Below, piece after piece: positions 1-11,418 of a DNA stretch of 64,000 nucleotides. Both the position numbers and the translations under genes were made by a program. A model generated the notes under the pieces. That model was not told the DNA's origin, searched no databases, and worked only from the letters and a program-made list of their open reading frames with translations. The number at the start of each line of letters is the position of its first letter. The first letter of the stretch is position 1. The stretch comes from Mesostigma viride (Eukaryota > Streptophyta > Mesostigmatophyceae > Mesostigmatales > Mesostigmataceae): the NCBI GenBank assembly GCA_009746045.1, contig RPFO01000034.1:2373971-2437970 (forward strand), given 5' to 3'.

Positions 1-829
1 CTCCCATCCACACTCAGCCCCATGCGATCCAGGAAGTAATCTGCCACTGCTCTATCAGTCAGATTGAAGCCATGCTTGGCCCCCTTCTCCCTGATGCGTG
101 TGAGCCGCTGCAGCTCCTCAGCTATTGTGCCCTTGATCTCAAAGGTATCATAGCTGAGCTTATAGTGATTAGTGAGGTTGAGTACCTTATCAGAAAACTC
201 CTGACGTAGGCCCTCTAGGAACTGAGACCAAGTCAGCTTGTCCTTGACAGCCTGCCTAGCCTTGTCCCTCACCCGCTCACTTGAATCCCTATTAGTCGTG
301 GATGTGTGGAATACCTGCACAAGGTTGACAGTGGGATCTACAGAGCATGAAACTAGCTCCATATCCTCCAACCACTTGTCTAGCTCTTCCTGTCCCACAG
401 GAGGCTTGAGAGGCTTCTGGCCATTCATCACAGCCACAGCACTCATATGAGGTCTAGTCCCAGGCAAAGCACGAGGGTCACTGCCAATGACAGCAGCTCC
501 TACTGGTGCTAATGGCGCAGGAACATAGCTGCAGGAACACCAGACGGAGGCACACATGGTCTCTTACCAGGTGCTTGCCGTTCAGCATCATTCTGGCCCT
601 CCCCCGTCAGCACCACGCCGTCGGTTGGCCACCCTGCACGCTCCTCCCCTTGTGCCACCTCTTTCCTCTTCCGGTTGGAGCCCTCCTGCCATTGACGCCC
701 TCTGCCGTTGGGATCGCCTGTCCCTCTGGCACGACGTTGGCGGGGCCTCCCGTGTCTGCCCTTGCCTCACCCCCGCCATCCCCCGCTCCGCCCCGCTCCC
801 GCTGCCGCCCCGCGCGTGTTACGAAGCAT
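1..829 (-). pseudogene. Copia L gag (ORF2), N-terminal part, incomplete
   Basis: The start codon is read at 827-829 on the minus strand. The sequence corresponds to the basic, Gly/Arg/Pro-rich N-terminus and first part of the Gag domain (motifs GQKPLKPP and DKWLEDMEL). It runs off the window before the zinc knuckle. The N-terminal 250 bases are out of frame with the rest, so at least one indel is present. Confidence 0.7.
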
Positions 830-881
830 TATAGAATACACAGAAACACACGCAGATATGGCTGCTGGAACCCACTCAGGC

Positions 882-2010
882 TCACGCACTTACTCCAGAC
901 GAGGCCGCCTCCTGGCTTGCACTCGCCTGCCCCTCCTCACGGTCTGGACGCTGCTCAACACCCTCAGCAACCGGTGTGGCTGCTGCTGCCTCTGCGACAA
1001 TCTGGAGGTTGGGTTAAACTCTCCCAGCACGCAGGTCACAGGTCGCCCGTCTCCTTGCGTTCGACTGGATGTTGTGTCTCACCTGGGTTGCGATGCCAAG
1101 CAAGTCGCGTACCCACCGCTTACCGCCGCCGACAGCTCGTTCTGCTCGCCTCGGCCGTAACGGTCGTACTCGTGAGTCACCTCACGAGGGAATGCAGATC
1201 AGCTCTCTGCCTTCCTCGTAGGTCTCGGTAGTGCCGTCGCCCTCGTTTATCTGCTGGGCTGAGCGCTTGACGGAGCCCTCTGGCTTGTCAGTCCACTCAA
1301 ATGGACGTCTTCAGGCGTCTTCTCGACCCCCGTGACAATCTCCACCTCCGGACCCCACGCAGTGGTGGTTTCCGGCCTCGGTGTATCAAGCCTTGAGTAT
1401 ACCCCGAAAGGCTGCGTGGTAATAAAGAACCTGTCTGCGTACCCTCTCGACTCTTGCAAAAGGACAGCAACAAGATTCTCAATGGTTTGGGCAAATACCT
1501 CTGCCGTGCTCCAAGGATTTACCGTCTCCCGAGCACGCGCGTTCCGGATGATGTCGGCGTCTGGTACCCCCTCTCCTAGCACTGCTGTCGCCACCCAGTG
1601 GTTAAACAGTCGGGTGCTGCCGAGCGCTGTTGCCACAATCTGGCTAAGCGCCTCCCTGGCTAGGTCGAGACCGGCAAGCGTGATATGGGCGCCCTGATAA
1701 GCGACCTCCACACGATTAGCAGTTTCAGCTAGCGCGTCACGTAGCGCACCAACTCTTCCACCGCCACTCGCCCCGTCTCACCTGGAGAAATCACGACGCG
1801 AGCCCGTTGAATAATCGGGTCCGCCGCCGCTGGCCTGCTGCCTCCCCCACTCACCGCCACCCACCCCTCTTCTGCCAAGTGCCTCGCTACGTAGGCCGCT
1901 TGCACGAATGTTGGAGCGTTTGCTTGGTTACGGTAGGGGAAAAACGCTTGCGCGTCTCTCTGCTCGTTCGCCTCACCAGCACCGTGGCTGCTTGACGATG
2001 AACCAGACAT
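882..2010 (-). pseudogene. Copia L ORF1 (pre-gag protein), frameshifted
   Basis: The start is the ATG 24 nt inside the LTR end, matching the start at 28861 in the intact copy. Two open stretches (2010 to 1729 and 1711 to 1247) lie in different frames, with a further break after 1247, so the ORF is broken by at least two indels. The intact equivalent is 378 aa. Function is unknown; it lies where no canonical Copia protein is expected and has no recognisable catalytic motif. The frameshifts are the same as in 45167-46298. Confidence 0.75.
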
Positions 2011-2033
2011 GAAAGCGTGGAAGCAATAGTACG

Positions 2034-2687
2034 ATTTGCGCAGCAACTCGTCAGCAGAGCTTGTGAGCTCCTGGTCCTTGCCGGCTGGAATGACCCTAGG
2101 CTGCTGGCTAGCAACCTTTATCCTCACACCAGGCCTACGACCCTCGATAGGCTCGCCACTCGTCGTGACGACCAAGGTTCGTGTGTGAAGACGCTCGTTG
2201 CCTCGTTGAGCCTCGAGCTATATGCAACCTCGTTCCATCCTTGTTCCTCGGTCATGAGCAACGCTGGGCAACGCTACATTGCCAGAGCCTCGTATCACTG
2301 CCTTGCATCCTCGTTGCAGGCAGCATACAGGAATCTCTGGCTATCCTGTGTCTAGGACAGCACAGGACCTGCCACAGTCCTGCAAGGACTTACATCCTTG
2401 CAGACCTGCTGGCTGGTTACTGGCTTCTACTAGCCACAGTACCGTTGAGCCCTCAGTACACTGTGTCCCAGTCACGTGAGAGTCCAGGCTAAGCCTGTGC
2501 AGGCACGGCCTGCCACGTGTCCTGTCCACTATGTCCTGAGTGTGCACCGCCCTCGCCCACCGGTCGGCAGTACTTCGGGACTTGATAACTTTCTAGTCCC
2601 TTGTCTGTTCTAGGCGGTTGACACGGCGTTGGAAAGGTCTCCTCAACCTGCATCCATCTAGCACATTGGTGCCCCAATATGCTAACT
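2034..2687 (-). repeat. 5' LTR of Copia element L (654 bp)
   Basis: The same 654-bp unit occurs at 28184-28837, 44490-45143 and 52223-52876 on the other strand. On its own strand it begins AGTTAGCATA and ends GCAAAT. It lacks the usual TG...CA ends, but boundaries are fixed by comparing four copies and by the target duplication around element C. Confidence 0.9.
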
Positions 2688-2950
2688 AGTGGACGTTGAG
2701 GATTTGCTTGCACGCCTGCACATGCCTCGTCACGCCGATGGGAACGAGGAACAACGCAAGGATATAGCTTGGTCATGAGGGATGACCAGCTATCTCGGAA
2801 AGCACGAACCGTGGGTGCCACCTTGGTCGTGGAAGTGCCCATTGTGGTCGTGGCCTGGTGAACAGATTTAAGGTTGCTGCCTTGCAACATTGGCTAAGAC
2901 GCGCTGTGAAAGACCAAGAGCTCACATACGTTTGGGAGCTCTTTCTAACT
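2688..2950 (+). repeat. 3' part of an M-family Copia LTR
   Basis: These 263 bp match 15300-15562 base for base on inspection, which is the second part of the M LTR. The first part is displaced leftwards by the insertion of L. The LTR ends CTAACT, the inverted match of its AGTTAG start, and is followed by CGTTT. The same CGTTT precedes the M LTR at 14919. Confidence 0.85.
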
Positions 2951-2955
2951 CGTTT

Positions 2956-3249
2956 TGTTTTCTTGAGACATGTGGCCTACCGTCGTAGATAGGTGATGGT
3001 TTTGGTTCTACGTTAGAGAGACGACTAGCGTCTCGTAGATTACACTTTTCTGCATTCTTGCCTGCGTTGTATTTAGACGACCCATCGCCAGACGCAGAAT
3101 TCTTGAAACCGGATACTTACGACCACCTGGCGCTGGAAACCTCGTCCCTGCGTGCGTCGTCAATCTGGTTCGGTTTCAGACACCCGAGATAAGTCGCCTT
3201 CCCCTCGTTCTCCTTATTTGACTACTCAAGACCTACCAGGTGCGTTAAC
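2956..3249 (+). other. Probable end of the chromovirus 5' LTR and leader
   Basis: No ORF is seen. By position between the M LTR and the first ORF it should be the tail of the 5' LTR plus the untranslated leader. The exact LTR end is unclear: GCGTTAACA just before the first ATG would pair with the TGTTACG start of the 3' LTR at 14106, but this leaves no room for a primer-binding site. TGGCGCTGGA near 3129 is another candidate for a primer-binding site. Confidence 0.4.
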
Positions 3250-3654
3250 ATGAGCCAGCGACGTCCTTTTCCTGCTCCTTCTCATTCGACTAGTAATAAT
3301 AGTTTAGCGAAGTATTACGTTGTTATTACCCCTCAATGGGCATCCATTTTCTTATCGTGGGCCGATGCTAGGAAGTTCGTTCAGTCACGTGCTTATAACG
3401 TCTCCAAATATAAGAAGTTTATGTCCTTTGAAGAAGCTCAGACCTACCTCTTAAAGCATAGTGAATCAGATTTGGGTCTCCATTCTCGTCCTTCTCCTCA
3501 TGCTCGTCCTGCAGTAGACAGTCTTGTTTTTGTTACACCACCTCCATCTCCTCCTTCGTCTCCCCCTAAACGGGCTGCATCCTCATCTAGCTTAGATACG
3601 CCTCTCACCTTAGAGTTCGGCTCCCTATCCATTACTGTTGCTAAAAAGGATTGA
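3250..3654 (+). CDS. Chromovirus accessory ORF with RNase H1-type N-terminal (Cauli_VI/HBD-like) domain
   Basis: This is a 134-aa protein placed before gag. Residues about 21-68 show the pattern of the small RNase H1 N-terminal hybrid-binding / Cauli_VI fold: a KYYVV strand, an SWADARKFV helix start, then SKYKKFMSFEEAQTYL. In known families this fold binds RNA/DNA hybrids or double-stranded RNA. The rest is a Ser/Pro-rich tail with no motif. It is intact, 125 bp upstream of gag and in the same orientation. The domain call is by eye; a role in handling the replication hybrid is inference. Confidence 0.6.
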   Translation: MSQRRPFPAPSHSTSNNSLAKYYVVITPQWASIFLSWADARKFVQSRAYNVSKYKKFMSFEEAQTYLLKHSESDLGLHSRPSPHARPAVDSLVFVTPPPSPPSSPPKRAASSSSLDTPLTLEFGSLSITVAKKD

Positions 3655-3778
3655 TTTAAATTGTTTCCTTCTTTTAAGACATTAAAAGCTTTTTCTTTTC
3701 TTTCCTTGCCTTAAATTAGGCCTTGCCCTTTATCCTTGTTGCTTTCAGTTAGATTCCTAATCATTTACTTAATTAAAA

Positions 3779-5355
3779 ATGGATCCAGTGGGTGGTAACA
3801 TGTCGCCTATACCTACCAACACTCCTACTATGAGTAATAATAATAATAATACTAACAACCATAACAACAATCGTGGTAACCGACGGGACTCACTTGAAAC
3901 GGTGCACCATCTCACTCCTCAAGGTAATCTTCGTACCTCACCTCCTTCTCCTGTTACTGGTGGTCGCCGTCGTCCCTCACTTACCCCTCCTACCTATGAA
4001 CAACGTATGCATGTCAGATTTAGTGATGACCCTTCCCTTACCCTGAACCAGGCCCCTGCCCCTCCTGCAACCTTGGCTCAACCCTCTAGCAGGCCCTCAC
4101 TAACTAACAATGTTTCTAGGCCTCCTTCCCACCCTGTGCCTTCCATGCCTGCTTTTAACACGGGTCGTGCCTCTGCCCCTGTCGGCCCTTCTGGACGCCC
4201 TAGTGCAGTTCCCTTTTATCCACCTGCTTCCTGGTCCTACCCTGATACGGCCTATGAGGCAGCCCAGGTCCCTACCCGTGTGGCTGATTTAGAAGTTAAT
4301 AGTGATTTCAGCACCATGCCCCTAGATGATAGAAATTATGATCATTTTGCCTACTCCTCTCTCCGTGAGCAATATACTGTCCCCTTCTCTTATGGGCACC
4401 AGCCTGAAACGGTGGCCCCTTCTAGACCCCTACCCAAGACTTTTCCTCTTCCTTCCTTCTATCCCGCTTATGTAGCAGTGGAAGATAGTGGCCCTATGGG
4501 AAAAACTGACTCTTCTAATCCCCTAAGCCCCCTGCTCTTCCCCTCTTTGCTAACCTTCCCAAGCTGGATGTCAAGTCTACCCCTCAACAGTTTTTCACCT
4601 TTATTATGTTGCTTACCCAGAACACAGAGTCGTGGCAGAATCATAATAGATGGCGTCTCTCTGATGCTGTATTAGTTCCTCACTATCTTACAACCTGCAT
4701 TACTCCTGAACTTGCTAACCTCATTCAGTGTGAGTCTTTGGCCTCTCATGCCTACCCTAACTCTGTAGCAGAATTGTTTAAGCGTTTAGAGAACCATTTA
4801 GTACCTCCTGATTCAGATTGGCAGGACAGATTAGCCTTTGGTACCTTGCAGCAGGGTACTAAATCATTTAAGGAATATATGAAAGAGTTTGATGCTCAGA
4901 TGGTACGAATTAGAGATTTGTCGGGTGCAGAAGTACGTGCTCGCTTCCTCCAAGGCCTCAGTAGACCTTTATTACGTGAAGTCAAGCGCCAGTTCTCTGC
5001 CTACCGTTTTACTGATCTGCCCCTCAAGCATGTGCGCCAGCATCTCTTGCGAGTAGCAGATTTCTTCACCACTCCTTCTCTCCCTACCCGTTCCCGTATT
5101 AATAATATCATCCTTACCCCTGAGGAGGAGAGCTCCTATGTAGAAGAATTAGATATCTGCGTTGCTGATCTATCAGCTCTTGATGTCTCTCATATCACAT
5201 GCTATCATTGTAAGGAAGTAGGTCATCTTAAACGTGAGTGCCCCAAGTTCCTTTCGGGTGCTCCCCCTCATCCCGACGCACGCCCTCCTCGTACCCCTCA
5301 GCGTGCTCCTATTCGTCCTAAGTACTTCAGGACGCATTCCCTCAGCTACCCCTAG
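3779..5355 (+). pseudogene. Chromovirus gag, frameshifted
   Basis: The N-terminal part (from 3779) is a low-complexity Asn/Pro/Ser-rich segment. The frame changes at about 4530-4552, after which the retrotransposon Gag domain continues (FKEYMKEFDAQM, EVRARFLQGL). It ends in a CCHC zinc knuckle, CYHCKEVGHLKREC, at about 5200-5241. Beyond the knuckle a second frame carries on to 5533 with a plausible linker, so gag and pol may once have been joined or linked by frameshifting. Gag forms the particle and binds the RNA. Confidence 0.8.
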
Positions 5356-5534
5356 TAGGCTGAATGCTTTGCAGGCAGGACCCCCAGGGTTCCCCTATGA
5401 TAATCAGGCTCCCGCACCCTCTTCGCTCCCTCGTGACCCTCCAGCAGTGGCTTTTTCGCCAGGGTCTTCTTCGGGGTTAGTTCATATGGATTTGGGGGGG
5501 AGGGGGAACAGTAGGCCTGTCAGCCGGGGGTAAC

Positions 5535-7541
5535 CTGGACAGGTCCTTAGATAGTACCCCAGATGAAAACTTTTGCCTGCCTGTTTTTATAACCTCTGTA
5601 GGAGCTGAATCTCCCCTACCACTACGTGTGCGTCCTCTTATGTTCTTGAATGGTGGTTTAACCGTTCCCCACACTGTTGTAGACCCTTTCCTGCATGCTG
5701 ATGAACTCTTGAATGTCTCTGTGTTGATAGATAGCGGGGCGGCTAGCTCCTTTGTGAGCGAGGCCCTAGTTAGGCGTTTAGGACTAGTTCCTACCCCTCA
5801 CACCAAACCCGTCACTGTTCATTATGCTGATGGTCGCACCAGTCATTCCCCGGGTACGGTGTCCCTTCCCCTGGTCATACAAGGACGTACTGTTAACCTG
5901 ACGGCCACTATAGGCCCTATCACTACCGCTGATGTATTACTAGGATTAGATTGGCACCAAGATAATAAGATTACTATTAATTATGATACCATGGTCATTT
6001 GGTTCCCAGATAGCTCTTACTGGGTACCAGAACGTCATTATAGATTGGAAAATTTATCCTTGGTAGATATTACTCCTCCTACACCTGTTGATCCTCCTGT
6101 AAGACCTATACCTGAAGTGTTAATGTCCAATGATGAGTTGCGTTCTGAATTAAAGGAATATGGATATTTATTATGTATGTTCCTTCAGTTAGAAGTACAG
6201 GAGATACCTATCACTAATAATAGTGTGGATATAGATATAAACACCGTGGATACAATAGGAGTGGGATTTACTGAAAATGAAATAGTAAGATACATGGCTG
6301 TGATAGATTCCTCGAAAGTATTTGAAGAAAAGACTCCTTCTTATCCTCCTCCTCGTTCTGTTTTACACCGTGTAGTTATCAAGGACGGTGCAGTTCCTAC
6401 TCACTCTCCGATGTATAGAATGGGCCCTACCGAGTTAAAGGAACTAAAACAGATTTTAGTGTCACTATTAGAAGCAGGATTGATAGAGCCTAGTAACTCT
6501 CCCTACTCAGCTGGTGTCCTGTTAGTTCCTAAGCCAAATGGCAAGTTTCGCCTAGTTACTGATTATAGGAAGTTGAATGATATTACTGTGAAGTCTAAAT
6601 ACCCTCTACCTCGTATTGATGATATATTTAATAAGGTTAAAGGTTCCACTTGTTTCACAGTATTGGATTGCGCGGATGGTTTTTGGCAGTTGCGGATAGC
6701 CCCTGAGGATTGCCATAAAACCGCCTTTGCTACCCCTTTTGGTCATTACCAGTTTAGAGTAGCGGCTATGGGACTCTGTAACTCGCCTGCCTCTTTTCAA
6801 ATGTTAATGAATGAAGTGCTTAGACCTGTTATGGGAAATTCCCACCTTCCTCAGGTGTCCTCGGATTTAAAAGATCCTTCCTTCTCCTCTGTTTCCTTAT
6901 CTGAGCATGACCGTTCTTGTGCTCAAGCTTATTTAGATGATATTCTTATTTACTCTCCTGATTTTGAAACGCACCTACGTGATTTGAAGAAAGTATTAGA
7001 AATAATGGCTGAAAATTCTTTGTGGGCGCGCCGTGCTAAAGTTCGTTCGGGTAGGAGTGTCCCATTTTTAGGGCACGTCCTGTCAGATGCCGGGGTCGCT
7101 ACCGACCCGGATAAAACCAAGTCAATTCAGGAATGGCCTACCCCTACCGACGTTAAAGGTGTACGTAGCTTTCTAGGAATTGCTTCTTACTATAGGCGTT
7201 TTATCCCGCGTTTCGCAACTATAGCAGCCCCTATTAATCATTTATTAAAGAAGGATATCCCCTTTGTTTGGAGTAGTGAATGCCAGTCGGCTTTTCAGTG
7301 TCTAAAATCCCTACTCCTCTCCCCTCCTGTACTCATCCTACCGGATACTACTAAACCCTTTGTTGTAGCTACAGATGCTAGTAAGGTAGCTATAGGGGGC
7401 GTCCTTCTCCAGGATCAGGGTCAGGGCTTACAGCCAATCGAGTATATCTCTAGGACAATGCTTCCTGCGGAACGTAACTATCCCGTACACCAGCAAGAGC
7501 TATTAGCTGTGGTGTATTGTTGCCACGCGTGGCAGCACTTT
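5535..7541 (+). pseudogene. Chromovirus pol, first part: protease, reverse transcriptase, RNase H start
   Basis: The reading frame is open from about 5535; the first ATG is 5628. The aspartic protease carries LIDSGAASSF and the flap-side VLLGLDW. Reverse transcriptase follows, with KPNGKFRLVTDYRKLN, FTVLDCADGFWQL and the catalytic AYLDDILIYS. RNase H begins with VATDASKVAIGG and HQQELLAVV. The ORF is cut at 7541 by a DNA transposon and ends in a chimeric tail at 7571. The gag-pol junction at 5490-5533 is rich in G-runs, where the frame changes. Confidence 0.9.
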
Positions 7542-9240
7542 CCCCTAAATGGGCGGAAATGCTGCCGATAAATCGGCAGTAACTCACCTATTTTGTAAAC
7601 CAGCCCCTGTACAACCTAGCAATATCCAATGGCTGTCCTTGGGGGGCAAGCGTGTCCATGAGTTGCCCTAAGCCGTGATATATCACAACCTCACATATAT
7701 TCATCGTAGGCCATGTATAACTGCCGTCAAAGTCAGGGGGGTCAAGACGAGCGTTTTCATTTTTGGTAGAATGTGCATTTTGAATTATGTTGTAAGAGCT
7801 AGGCACCTACCACTTCAGGGATGATAAACAATTAGTTGCTGAACAGTTTGAGCCATTGGGGTCATCATTTGGGTGGGTATACCAGCAGTTACACCCAGTA
7901 CAGCCCATAGGAGTACCGTTGGTAAAAAGCAACCAAGGGGGTAGGAGTGGGCATACTACCTACTAATACCTACTAATATGGCCCCCAACCATGCCACACA
8001 ATACATTTCCCTTCCACAATGATGGGGAAACATAACTGCATCATCACACTGCCCTTACATGGCACCTATGTGCAGGTGCCACCTTGTCCATGCACGTAGG
8101 TAACGTGGTACGGATACCCTACGCAAGGCATGCATTCTAGGAGGCAGCCACCAACAAACTAGTGATTTTAAGCCTATTTCAGTTTGCCCTAGCAAGGATA
8201 AACTAGGCCTAAGCTGCTATAGCTTGCCAGGTGATGGCCAGCACACCTGGTGGCACATGCTGACAATGGGAAGCTTCTACTCACCGGTTACATGCTTGAT
8301 GATGCCACAGAGACCAGCCAACTGCCTCACACTCATGCAATATGTGTGTGGGAAATGTATAACAAACATATATGGAGGTATTCAAACCCATACAGCCTCT
8401 AAAACTTATCACCATCACCCTGTGGCAGGTCAACTGACTGAGGGAAGCATCTAAGAAGGGTGTTTTAGAAAGGGGCCAGGCCAGGGTCAAGAAAGAGCAT
8501 GAATAATGCAAAAAGAATGTGCTACACAAGCTAGAACGTATATATAAACGTCAAACATCGATAGGAAAACGATGCTTAAGCTTTACCAGGCATGGATGGC
8601 GTTACCTTGGCCCAGGCGGTGGCCGCAAAATGGCGCATTTCGGCACACCAAAGTTGTGCAGCATGGTCGCTGGATTCGGCGATTTCTGGCCACCCTTGCA
8701 CGTTTACGACTACAAATCATCATAAAAAGTACAAAGAAACCAATATGTCCTTTAAAATACGCCGGAAAGGTATTGCTGTCAACGTTTCTATCGTCCGGCC
8801 TGATCGCAGTTTTTTCCAGCAAGAACGCTGCCGACACCTATCAAATGACATTCCCGCGAACCAAAAATTGGCCTGTATGATCTTTAGAACGTATAAAATC
8901 AATATCCTAAGTTTGGCCAGAAAATTCTAACTCAAACGTAAATGCCATGCGTGGGCGCAAGCCGCCATGGCCAGGTCGTCGTTTTCCGAAATGCACGTTG
9001 TACGTGAAAAAGTACCCTGACCCCTTGTACTTTGACCGGCCAGAACACCTCTATAACTTTGTCAAAATATAGCAAACCCTAGTATCATGTTCTGGAGAAA
9101 CTTATAAACTTTCATTCTTCTCAGCTAAACGTTTCCTAATTCCCAATGGTATTCTCGCAAACTGGTCCCCCGAGTAGGTGCCGACAAATCGGCTGTAAGT
9201 CACTTTTTGGCGGAAAATCGGCAGCAAGACCATTTAGGGG
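7542..9240 (+). mobile_element. Non-autonomous DNA transposon inserted in chromovirus RNase H
   Basis: The 1699-bp insert has 11-bp terminal inverted repeats, CCCCTAAATGG at the left and its exact complement at the right. Subterminal repeats with the core GCCGAYAAATCGGC lie near both ends. It is flanked by TT on both sides; removing it with one TT restores the RNase H frame directly into the part at 9243. It holds no ORF longer than about 110 codons and no transposase motif. The superfamily is not assigned. Confidence 0.75.
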
Positions 9241-9242
9241 TT

Positions 9243-11342
9243 AAAGGTGCTCAATTTGATGTTTGCCTGAATGAACCCTGTGAGCTTGATCCTTATAGAT
9301 TAGTTATCCAGACGGACCACCGTCCCCTTACCCATCTTCTCTCACAACCCAACCTCACCCCTCGTCAAGCGCGCTGGATGGAGTTTTTAGCACAGTTTTC
9401 CCCTTTTAAACTTCAGTATGTTAAGGGTGTAGATAACATAGTACCAGATGCACTCTCCCGTCGTGCAGATTACTCCTTTTTCGAGGACCTTGATGTTCTC
9501 AATACTACTCTAGTTCCTACTACTATGGGTGTAACCCCGTATGGTGAACTACCTGATGATGAATCCTATGCCTACCTCTTTCATACAGCAGTTCGCATGC
9601 CTGATCTCCTTTCTCACGTAGGACTCTCTCTCCCGTGTGCGGCCCTTCCTGTGGTCTCGGTGGGGGGGAGGGGAAAAATAAAATTTCTATACCGCTTAGC
9701 CATATAGCGACTAGGTCGGGAAAGTCGTATGAAAACATAGTCCCTCTAGGACCTCCCCTTCTCTTTGGCAAGGCGGTAGGAGATCTCTTTAAACCTGTTC
9801 TGGATACCTCTGTAGCGATGCCTACCTCTGATCTTGAACGCCTTATTAGTAGATTTACGGCCACTGAGCCGGAGGCATTAGCTGCCATTGCTGCCCATCC
9901 CCAACAATTAGGCAAGCACCCTTGTAAATTTGTAGGTGGATTTTTATATGTGCAGATAGCAGATTCTCCCCCTCAATGGCGCCTGTATGTCCCGCCTATC
10001 TGTCGCTCCTCCTTACTCTTTGAGTTGCATGACTTAGCTGCTCATCAGGGTGGTAAACGGGTACGGGACCTAGTAGCCCGCTCTTACTACTGGCCTTCCC
10101 TTTTAAAGGATGTAGATGAGTATGTTAGAACCTGTCAATCTTGTCAGGAAATGAAACCCAACAATGTAGGACAGATAGCAGAGCCTAGGACCTTACCTGA
10201 TCCCATCATGCCTTGGGATTCTATTATGATGGATTTTGTAGGACCTTTTAGGAAGAATGATAGAGGTAACGCCCAGATCCTTGTTTTCGTAGATCGTTTT
10301 ACTCGAATGTGTCATCTCGTGCCGTGTCCCTTAGAACTCACCGCACGCGATTGCGCACGCCTATACCTTAATAACGTATATAGATATCATGGTTTGAGTA
10401 GGCAGTTTATTAGTGATAAAGATAAGTTATTTACTTCTGATTTTTGGCAGCAGTTCTTCGCTGCTATCGGTACCAAGGTCACATTCGGTACTGCCTACCA
10501 CTCCTCCTCGTCTCATTTAGTAGAACGTTTGAATAGGGTAGTGGAAGAAGCTCTGCGCATTATGTGAATGGCTCTGGGAGTGATTGGGAGGATTATCTAT
10601 GTCTGGTAGAATTTTCCCTCAACAACTGCCCTCAGGCTGCGCATGGTTATACGCCCTTCTTCCTAGATACTGGTAGACAACCTCTTACTCCTACCTCTCT
10701 CTTAGCTAGTCCTTTACGGGACAAGGATGATGTGTCCCGGGATACTGTGGAAGGTGTGCAGGCGTTATTAGATAAGATGAAGAATGCACACGACAACGCT
10801 ATTGCAGGGTACCATAGGGCGCAGGCCAAATACCTTGCTAGGTTGCGTGCCTCATTAGATAGAAGAGCACCTGAGATAGAAATAGGAGATTTAGTCTTAG
10901 TAGAAGGCCCTCGTGTTGGCCGCTTCGCTCATAAGTTCGAAGCTGAACTGAAAGTGAAACTTAGGCCCGCCTTCTTAGGACCCTTCCGTGTGTTGTCTAG
11001 AGTAGGTAATTTCCTGTATGAGATAGATATTCCTACCTCTTGGCAGACCCACTCTCGCACCTTTCATAGAAGCCAGCTGAAGCTCTATCATCAGAGCACG
11101 TTCGCTGGTAGAGAATTAGCCCCTGCCCCTTTAGAGCATAATCCGGATACTGGTGAGGTAGAGGATGAGGTAGAGGGTATCGTGGCCCATAGGATATCAG
11201 AAAGGGCCGCGGTACCCAGCGCCAGTATAAGGTGAAGTGGATGTATGCTCGTAGCGAGGTAGATAAGGTCTGGTATACGGAGAGTGAGCTAGATGGGTGT
11301 AGTCGCCTGCTGCAGGAGTATAAAACCCTGCATAAGCTCTAG
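9243..11342 (+). pseudogene. Chromovirus pol, second part: RNase H end, integrase, chromodomain
   Basis: RNase H continues with QTDHRPLTHLL and DNIVPDALSRR. A frame change at the poly-G run near 9660 is followed by integrase: zinc-binding H2C2 (HDLAAHQGG...CQSCQ), then MMDFVGPF, ISDKDKLFTSDF and a glutamate in SHLVERLNRV. The frame breaks at 10564 (in-frame TGA) and resumes at once. A last change near 11200 leads to a chromodomain-like end (VEGIVAHRI, then YKVKWMYA and VWYTESEL) with stop at 11340-11342. Chromodomains in this family steer integration to marked chromatin. Confidence 0.85.
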
Positions 11343-11418
11343 TTGTAGACCTTCTCCTCTCTTATGTTATGTCTGCTGTCGACGGGTGGTTGGTTGTCCC
11401 CTCCCCTCCGCAGCCGTC

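Larger units (their letters stand above)
1..2687 (-). mobile_element. Copia-type LTR retrotransposon L, 5' portion, cut by window edge
   Basis: Positions 1-2687 are the reverse complement of the 5' part of the Copia element seen at 28184 and 44490: LTR, ORF1 and the start of the gag ORF2. The 3' part lies left of the window. It sits inside an M-family LTR, whose remaining 263 bp follow directly at 2688-2950. The unoccupied site is visible at 15300 in the M element, where AGTGG is the expected 5-bp target. In the gag region L shares its substitutions and frameshifts with the element at 44490 but not with the one at 28184. Confidence 0.9.
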
